This document shows, in pieces, positions 56,808 to 64,000 of a stretch of 64,000 bases of DNA. The position numbers and the translations under genes are program-made. Origin of the DNA: Dichomitus squalens LYAD-421 SS1 (Eukaryota > Basidiomycota > Agaricomycetes > Polyporales > Polyporaceae). The notes below the pieces were generated by a model, which saw nothing but the letters and a program-made list of their open reading frames with translations, did not search any database and was not told the DNA's origin. The first letter of the stretch is position 1. Each line of letters starts with the position of its first letter. The stretch covers positions 1,227,185-1,291,184 of the forward strand of contig NW_006766889.1 in the NCBI RefSeq assembly GCF_000275845.1. The letters run 5' to 3'.

Positions 56808-58866
56808 ATGGCATTCCAGCTTGAATCGACCGTCAATCTCTCATTAGTTGGGTTCGCCTTCTCCATGGTCATCAGTTATGTATTCGCCCGCGAGAGATGG
56901 CGGAAACGCAGCCGCGGTCTTCCACTACCACCCGGTCCTAAAGGCATGCCTTTCATCGGAAATATCACACACTTCCAGAAGCCCGAGCTTTGGAAGGCCC
57001 ATCGGGAGCTGTGCAACACCTATGGTAAGACTAATAGCTTTGTCTTTTCTAATACTACATACTGATTCTGATATACAGGTGATGTAGTGTACATGTCGGC
57101 AATGGGACAGCCATTCGTGATACTAGGCAGTCCTGCAGCCATCTTCGAGCTCCTGGACAAACGTTCTGCCGTTACCTCTGACAGGAGTCATGCTCCGATC
57201 ATACCACTGTACGTCCTCGTAAAGACGCTCTCTTCGGTTAAAACACCCACAGTTTTCGCAGCATTGGGCAAGATAGTAACTTTTCCTTGATGCCCTAAGG
57301 TTCCTGGTGGAGGCGCCACAAGCGAGCCTTCTGGCAGCACTTCCATCCAGCGTCCATCGAGAGGTACATTTCTGTTCAAAAGAAATATACCCGCATGTTT
57401 CTGCGCAAGTTATTGGTGGAGCCGTCTCGGCTGCGCGAGCACATACGCCAGTGAGTTGTAGCTCTCAGATCGTATTGGACGTGCTTTCAATACGATTCCC
57501 AGCACGTTCTCTGCCACCGTTGTCAAAATCCTCTACGGCGTCGATGTCGCAGATAGAGATGACAGATACATTGCTCTAATAGAGAAGGTCCTATCCGTGG
57601 TCGTTGCTTTCACACCGGGAAAGTACCTCGTCGATGTCTTCCCAATACTTCAATACGTACCCAAGTGGATCCCAGGAGCGGGGTTTCAACAGGACTTCGA
57701 AACCTGGCGTACGGCAGCCCTAGAGGTCAAGACAATGTTGTTTCGTGAGGCTACGGAACGGGTGAGTGTCCCAGGCTCTTCACTAGTCCGGCTCCGCTAA
57801 CTTGATCGGTCTGCAGTACGCTGAGGATGCAGGTCGGTCCGTTATCGCCCAACTTGCCGAAAGGGTAGACGACGAGACCAGGGAGGCGGCCTTCGAAGAG
57901 TACGAGATCATCAAGAATGTCGGTCTTACTGCGTTCGAAGGTGCGTTCGGCGAAGAGCTCTAAGATGTGGAAACTGAGGCAATATGTCTCCCATTCAACC
58001 AGGCGGAGCTGACACGGTGACACTTCTGCAGCCATTGCACTCATCTTGATCAATGCTGATTGTACCACGCCAGACATTCTCCACATTACAATCATTTTTC
58101 GTCGCAATGTCTCTGTTCCCTGAGGTGCAGCGCAAAGCTCAGGCGGAGATTGACTTCGTTGTGGGACCCAACCGGCTTCCGGATTATGGCGATAGGGATG
58201 CGCTTCCGTACGTCAACGCTCTCGTGAAGGAGGCGCTACGATGGCAGCCCGTGTTGCCTTTCAGTCTTCCTCACTCGACCACGGAAGACATGGAGTATTC
58301 GGGATACTTCATCCCCAAGGGAACTATCCTCATGCCTAGTAGCTGGTCTGTTCGATAATAGGGCACTCAGAGAAACGACAGCTGATCAACAATAAAACAG
58401 GGCCTGTCTGCACGACCCCGAAGTCTATCCGGAACCCGGACGTTTCATTCCAGATCGTTTCATGCGTGATGGCCAACTAGATCCAGACGTTCGGGACCCC
58501 GCACGTTTTGCATTTGGATATGGAAGAAGGTCCGTATCACGAAAGGCCGCAATTTTACGAGATGACGACCCTGCTTTTCGCAGAATTTGTCCTGGGAGAC
58601 ACTTCGCAGAAGCTGCGTTGTTCCTGAATATCGCGATGGTCCTCTATGCCTTCGACATCGCTTCTCCCATTGATGACTGCGGGCAACCTACCCACATCGA
58701 GCCTAGAATGACGGACACTATGCTTACGTGAGTGCCACTCCCTCATATGTCGCTTGTTAGAACGTAGCTCAAGGGTGCACATCACAGGTATCCTCTAGAT
58801 TGCCGCTGCACTATCACACTCCGATCAACTAAGGCTAGGGAGCTCATTCTCTCCGACATTTCGTAA
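56808..58866 (+). pseudogene. Cytochrome P450 (array copy 2) with one in-frame stop
   Basis: Almost complete P450. It has the anchor LVGFAFSMVISYVFA, hinge RGLPLPPGPKGMPFIGN, GQPFVILGSPAAIFELL, VADRDDRYIALIEK and a GADT I-helix exon at about 58001-58014. FFVAMSLFPEVQRKAQAEID, the E-x-x-R in VKEALRW and the heme loop FGYGRR + ICPGRHFAEA (58520-58605) follow; it ends RELILSDIS with TAA at 58864. In the helix C exon the frame reads NFSLMP-stop-GSWWRRHKRAFW: TAA at 57296-57298 replaces the Tyr of the P-Y-G motif seen in copy 1. Skipping the stop by a later acceptor (57300) would put the exon out of phase. No other lesion was found, so inactivation looks recent, or it is a base error. Confidence 0.8.
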
Positions 58867-59623
58867 TCCACAGAGCTCGATGCCCGTTGGACAATTCTAT
58901 GCCAACGGGGACCTGTTATTCCGAGTCTGTATATTACTGGGGTACAGCCCGGGTCTTTGTACCTGACCGGGCTTTTGTGCCGCGTCGAGTGAGTGGTATC
59001 AACCATTTCGTGCCAGTCCGATGCCTTGTAGGATGAGTTCAAGGAAGCTATCGTGCTTCGCATATACAGATGCTAGGTCGAAGAGAACGCTCACAGCCAC
59101 GTACGGTCTTGAGGAGCAACAAGTTTCTGCAGAGCGAGACTATCAACTTCTTCCCCCTATACACGTGTGGGTGTTATTCTGGTGTACATAACACGATGTC
59201 ATTGGCTTACTGTTGCCGTAGGTGCCGCCACAACTTCTGCATTTTGCGGATATCGTCAGTCCATATTGGCAGCGACGTAAACCTACCTGTGAGCAACATC
59301 TCACCATACTGCCACAAGTCAGGATCAAGTCAATGTTGGTGAAGTAACTCCTCGGAGGTCCGTGGTCGACCTGTCAGAAAAGGTTCTCCGAACCAGCCGT
59401 ATGGCGGGTGCTATGCCAAACTGAGGAGATTGTCAACGGCAAGAGGGGCTCATGCTCTATGTATACCAGCCGGTCCGCACTGTGATGCGCACCATTATGG
59501 TGAATCAGCATCTAGATGTGCTCAGCCTGTCATCTTCAGCTTTCAAGTTGTGCTATAAAAATCTTCTAGGCTTCAACTATCTTGGTAATTTCCCTTGCTG
59601 GGCTGCGCCTACTCAGAGGCCGG
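58867..59623. other. Intergenic region
   Basis: No gene recognised. A minus-strand peptide near 59200-59330 faintly recalls a kinase piece but is too short to claim. Confidence 0.35.
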
Positions 59624-62107
59624 ATGGAGCTCCACACCTCAGCTCTCGACAACAGCTCGCTTGGAGTGTATGGCTTAACACTTGTCGCTCTGCTGATCAT
59701 ACGATACGTCTGGTCCGCTGCGCAATGGAACAGACGTAGTGGAGGTCTTCCACTCCCACCCGGACCGAAGCCTCTGCCATCTGTTGGCCATATACCTCAC
59801 CTGCCGGAGGCCTGAGATCTGGAAGGTTCATCGAGGGCTTTGTGAGACGTACGGTGCGTTTATCCGCAATGATGTCTGGGCCGCATGACTGTTGTTCATC
59901 CTGATTGTCAAGGCGATGTTGTGCTGCTCACTACGCTAGGTCAGCGTATCGTCATACTTGGCAGCCCCAGAGCGGTGGTAGAAGTCTTGTACAAGCAGGA
60001 GCGTTGACTCTTGTTGTCACCCTCTTGCGCGTTTCGCCGAATGTCCTTGCATCGCCTAGCACGTTTGCAGCAAGCATTGTCGAGGTTGTGTACGGAATCG
60101 CAGTTGCGGAAACCAATGACCCGTGGGTCTCTCTCATGGAGAAAACTCTCTAGGGCACCGCAGCATTCACTCCTGGACGATATTTTGTTGAGTACCTCTC
60201 ATGGCTCCAGTATATCCCTGAGTGGGTCCCTGGAGCAGCGTCCAATGGGAGTTCAGGGAGATCCGTACAGCAGCAAATGAGGTGAAGCCAGCTGTGTTCA
60301 CGAAGAGCACATGTAACCTAGCGAGTTAGCATTTGCTGTGTACTATATTAATGTAGTTCTAACACCCCCGTATACATTGATTAGGATGACACTTCCGACT
60401 TCGTTGTTGCAAATCTCCTCACTGGGAGTCTCGGTGAAAACGGTCGTGCTCCGACGGAAGAGGAACTTGACATGGTCATGAATGTTGCTCTCATCGCATT
60501 TGAAGTTACGTGCGAAGGTACAAGGTTGTATTCTCTCATACTAAGATGTCTTTTGCTTTGTTCAGCCGGAGCTGATACGGTGAGATCAACTCTGATGGGC
60601 TGTACAAGCACCGTACTCATTTTAGCCTGAAGACAGTTTCTACTCTACAATCCTTCTTCCTTACTATTTCTCCCTATCCTGAGGTGCAACGCAGAGCTCA
60701 GGTAGTGTTGTGCCAGGCCGGGCTTCAAGCCCTGAAGTCCCGGGTACCCGGCCCTCTAAAGCCCGACCCAGCCCAGCCCTCCGTCGGGCTTTCAGGGCTT
60801 GAGGGCCCGGCTTAGAATTTTGCAAGCTCGAGCCCAGCCCTCAAGCCTGGGCTTGTAGAGGGGCCTCTATATCCAGCGGTATAGGGCCTCGGACAGGTTT
60901 CAGGGATGCTTAAAGATGAGTCAAGCTAGGAAACATCGAGCAAAACTCACCAAGCTTGACAGCGTTGTTTCCCGGCGGACCTAGAGCAGATGGAAGCGGC
61001 CGGTCGGGTGAGCGCTAGACCTACCTGATTCGGAACTGCCGCCCGCTCACTAGTTTTCTATCGTCCCCTGACTCCTCGCTTCGCGAATGGTGGCTATAAT
61101 CACGCTGGTTATGTTGTATTTCAAGATTACAAGACCTCTATATGAAAGGGAGGTAAGTTCCATATGCAGATTGCTCATTGATGCGTGATAGACCTCAAGC
61201 CTGGGCTTGAGCCTGACCCGACCCGGGCCCAGCCTGAGCCCGCCACTAGGGCCCGGCTCGAGTGTTCAGTGAGCCCGAGCCCTCCAAAGCTGGGCCCTAG
61301 CCCGGGGTTTTGAGCCCGGCCCGGCCCTGCGCAACACTAAGCTCAGGCAGAGTTAGACGCCGTGGTTGGTCCAAACCGTCTGCCAGACCACAATGATGAT
61401 CGGGAAGCACTTCCATACATCAACGCCATCTTGAAAGAGGCGTTGCGTTGGCAGAACGTCCTACCCTTGGGCGCGCCCCACCGAACTTATGCAGATATGA
61501 CGTACGACGGGTAACTCATCTCCGAGGGAACCATTCTAATTGCGTATATCTGGTAGGTTGTGACCACTGAACACTAAAGTGGTGCTGAATTACTCTTGCT
61601 ACATACTCAGGGCTTGTATGCATGATTCCAAAGTGTACTCAGATCCAGATCATTTCGTTCCAGAACGATTTCTTCAAAGCAACCCAGGAGCGGACATTCC
61701 TGATCCCAGTCGGTTCGTGTTCAGATATGGGAGACGGTGAGGCATGGTCATAGCGAGAAAACGTGGAGAAGAAAGAGCTGATTGTCTGCCTTGTTCTTCC
61801 TTAGCATCTGCCCTGGACAGTACTTCGCAGAAACGTCGCTGTTCCTCACCATTGCAATGGTACTGCACGTGTTCGACATCGCCCCTCCACTCGACGACAC
61901 AGGAAAATTTATTGTGATTGAGCCCAAGATGACTAACACGATCCTTTTGTTAGTAGTCTCCTCAGCCGCCTCCCGTTCCCGCCCAACAACTGAACTCCGC
62001 CAATACGTAGGCATCCTGTCGATGTGCGCTGCAGAATCATCCCGCGTTCGAATAGAGCCAAGGAGCTGATAAGCGTAGGAGACGAGCACGAAGAGCGAGA
62101 AAGTTGA
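59624..62107 (+). pseudogene. Cytochrome P450 (array copy 3), heavily degraded
   Basis: Third P450 copy, non-functional. Recognisable parts are SGGLPLPPGPKPLPSVGHIP, GQRIVILGSPRAVVEVL, FAASIVEVVYGIAVAETND, FFLTISPYPEVQRRAQ / AELDAVVGPNRLPD, E-x-x-R in LKEALRW, the heme loop FRYGRR + ICPGQYFAET, and a tail RAKELISV. Lesions seen: a frameshift at about 59803-59815 (HIPHL then shifted), loss of the whole helix C exon near 60000, TAG at 60151, insertion of a 637-bp transposon at 60703-61339, and TAA at 61512 in place of Tyr. The tail may also need an intron near 61950-62010. Orientation and intron positions match copies 1 and 2. Confidence 0.85.
60703..61339. mobile_element. 637-bp hAT-like MITE inside P450 copy 3
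   Basis: Ends read TAGTGTTGTGCCAGGCCGGG on the left and, reversed, TAGTGTTGCGCAGGGCCGGG on the right. A perfect 8-bp direct repeat AGCTCAGG flanks it (60695-60702, 61340-61347), the hAT signature. Subterminal regions are dense in GCCCGGC/GGGCTT-type motifs on both sides, as in transposase-binding zones of hAT elements; the centre is AT-richer. No transposase. Removing the element and one target copy restores the P450 exon in frame. Confidence 0.88.
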
Positions 62108-63203
62108 TCGATCGTAGTAATGTGCTTAGCAGCTGTTCCGGACGTATCGCAGAGGGTGTTTGAAATTATACGTAGTACTAGTAGACTAATAGAGTACAGC
62201 AAGTCACCAGAAGGTACTTAGATAAGCACCAATGAACGTCTCACCACGAGCGTGTTGACTTGATCCCCACACTGTAGCTGGCATACGACGTTCACGCTCG
62301 TCAGAGCATTCAAGAAGCCGGCTAATATTCGATCAAACCTATCCAAAGCTGAGTACTTATAGTCTTCTGGCGGCATTGTAATGGTGAGGATGGCTTGCCC
62401 AGCTCTAATGGCCACAATCAATGACTTTCAGTGATTCAGGAGTTGGGTAGCGAAGAGTATGTACAAGCAATGGAACTACGAATCGCACTGACATCTATTA
62501 CAGCCGTGAGCTCGAGGACAACATTCGGACGTTTGGGGGTACAGAAAAAGAGCGAAGAGGCCTTGCGAAGGATATCACTGACTTCTGCGCGCGAGCCAAG
62601 CTAGGGGTGTGTGACCAAGCTCTTGGTTGCCAGATCCCCCTCTGTCCCCATAAGGTGAGTTTTTCTCTTTCCATTGTGGGATGCCAGAGCATCTGAACGC
62701 AGTGGGGTGGGTGCTGTTGGATTGGGTGCCGTTGGAGTGGGTGCCGTTGGAGTGAGTCATTTGACTAATTATAAGAGGAAACGCATGAGCTCTGTGTTCC
62801 ACAACGTGGGTTTCCCGATGAATCCTCGACGGTCAGTGGGTTGTTACCTGCTGCACTCCCCTACATCGAATTCGCTGCGGTATGATGCTCAAGTGCTTCT
62901 GCTATGCTGGCATGACAGGAAGAGGCTGACTTCTTGTTCATTCAACAGTGTTCGCGCTGGTGAGTGGGGGGTCTGAGCGCAATCAGGTTTGTGTGAAACG
63001 CACGGCTATGCCACACATGTAATACGAAGGACTTCACCAGCTTCACCTTCCGCTCTCATCTATCCCCTAATCTACCGCCGCTCTTTCACCTATGCTGGAA
63101 CGTTATTGATGCAAATAGCCTAACGATGATACGCCGAGCGTTCATATCCTCCGAGGGGTGGCACGTGAGCGTCAGACCAGAATATACATAAGTACCGTGC
63201 TCG
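62108..63203. other. Intergenic with one orphan exon-like stretch
   Basis: Between the P450 pseudogene and the retrotransposon. A 151-nt stretch at 62504-62654 is bounded by ttacag and AAG|GTGAGT and encodes RELEDNIRTFGGTEKERRGL on through a Cys-rich CDQALGCQIPLCPHK end. No partner exons could be assigned. A 15-bp minisatellite follows. Confidence 0.35.
62709..62753 (+). repeat. Three-copy 15-bp tandem repeat
   Basis: Unit GGGTGCCGTTGGAGT: the second and third copies are identical, the first has two changes. Confidence 0.8.
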
Positions 63204-64000
63204 TGTTGACAGCCCATGCATACGTCCAGTGGATGTGATAAACTCGGGGCTGTGAAGACAAAGATTAGATCCGACTAGAGTCGAAGCAAGATCTTCAGTC
63301 AGTAAGGAAAGACTATACTGCAGCAACGAACTGTACCTAGAGTCGAAGCAAGACTACAAAGGTTAAGTAAGTAACTACAAGTTAGAGATAAAGGTAACGA
63401 AGTACTCACTCTTCAGTCAGTAAGGAAAGACTGAAGAGGGAGGACGCAATCTGAAGTCCTTATATACTACAGAGAAGTGTCCATGACTAATTGAAGAGTG
63501 GTTAGTCACATGTACCATAGTGCGATGAATAATACGATGATAAAAGAATTGCGACATATCGCACCATAGGATGAGTAAGAGATGAGTAAGGCATAGACCT
63601 GTCTAGACCGTTCTGGAGTAGTACGGATTGTCCTAGACAGTACCAGAAGAGTCCGGAAGCATAGCTATAGTACACGAGCAGAGAGTCCCAAATATGGTAA
63701 CATACTACATAAGCGACTACAGCTATGCGCTAGGAGACGCATAGCCTCGTGTAGTCCGGACCGGATAAGTCCAAGTTCAACACTCCCACTCAATCCGTAC
63801 CTACGGAAGAGCGTTCAGTGTCGAAGACCAACACCTTCACAGAACTTTTTGACAATTGTCAGAGGAACGTTCTTTGTGAGAGCATCAGCCAGCATGTCAG
63901 CTGTAGCGACGTAGAAGATGTCCACTTGTCCAGCTTCGTAGAATTCGCGAACGAAGTGATACCAGATCTCCACGTGCTTTGTCCGACGTTCGACTACCGG
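63204..64000 (-). mobile_element. Ty1/copia LTR retrotransposon, 3' end (LTR plus end of RNase H)
   Basis: On the minus strand the right edge encodes the copia RNase H C terminus: VERRTKHVEIWYHFVREF, then DIFYVATADMLADALTK and VKKFCEGVGL. After it comes a polypurine tract (TTGAGTGGGAG) and the LTR, which starts TGTTGA (at 63782) and ends TCAACA (at 63204), a 6-bp inverted terminal pair; LTR length 579 bp. A TATATAAGG box lies inside at about 63460. The rest of the element and the other LTR are beyond the window, so the target duplication (candidate GCTCG, 63199-63203) cannot be confirmed. Confidence 0.85.

Noticed and set aside
57208..57300. Alternative splice that would skip the stop in P450 copy 2
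   Set aside because: The AAG acceptor at 57300 with the donor at 57208 gives the wrong phase; the in-phase acceptors lie upstream of the stop.
59140..59330. Kinase-like peptide on the minus strand
   Set aside because: About 40 residues without any catalytic motif; not distinguishable from chance.
1..64000. CRISPR arrays, prokaryotic defence islands, prophage or plasmid features
   Set aside because: No spaced direct repeats or prokaryotic operons; the sequence is an intron-rich fungal nuclear genome.

Overview
The window looks like a piece of an Agaricomycete (mushroom or polypore type) basidiomycete nuclear genome. Genes are broken by many short GT-AG introns of roughly 50 to 65 nt, spacing is tight and both strands are used. 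Several families typical of these fungi appear: a FunK1 kinase, arrestin-like proteins, GH30 glucanase, clan-type P450s and two mushroom-restricted hypothetical families. Coding exons are GC-rich and intergenic AT-rich tracts carry small transposons.

Left part (1-33 kb), mostly conserved genes: the 3' portion of APC2; an intron-bearing tRNA-Thr(CGU); a DUF2235 hydrolase-like protein; a mitochondrial type III CoA-transferase; two tandem arrestin-like proteins; a secreted GH30 glucanase; a FunK1 kinase (minus strand); a PA-TM-RING ubiquitin ligase; a three-finger CCCH protein; a 75-residue two-exon gene; and a large RA-PH adaptor (minus strand) whose coding region probably starts about 680 bp upstream of the obvious ATG.

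Middle (33-41 kb) is a rearranged island. It holds an 833-bp Mutator-like element with perfect 109-bp inverted repeats and a 9-bp target duplication, two mushroom-type hypothetical genes, and two broken DNA copies of genes that sit intact 22 to 25 kb to the left (arrestin and GH30).

40-51 kb is again housekeeping: VDAC, a Cdc25/rhodanese phosphatase with three ACGCGT boxes upstream, COX20, U2 snRNA, tRNA-Gly(GCC) with a Harbinger-like element right behind it, a small acidic protein, a LYR-motif protein and a secreted aspartic protease. VDAC, COX20 and the LYR protein are all mitochondrial.

52-62 kb is a P450 array interrupted by a Pex30/Pex24-type peroxisomal membrane protein. The three P450s show increasing decay: one intact, one with a single nonsense codon, and one with several lesions plus a hAT-like element whose removal with one target copy restores the frame. 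The right edge enters a Ty1/copia retrotransposon on the minus strand (3' LTR plus the end of RNase H).

No defence system, CRISPR array, plasmid or phage feature was seen. The most noteworthy material is the set of four different small terminal-inverted-repeat elements with legible target duplications, the gene-fragment island, and the decaying P450 array. Gene boundaries were read by eye from splice sites and protein motifs, so individual exon edges may be off by a few codons.
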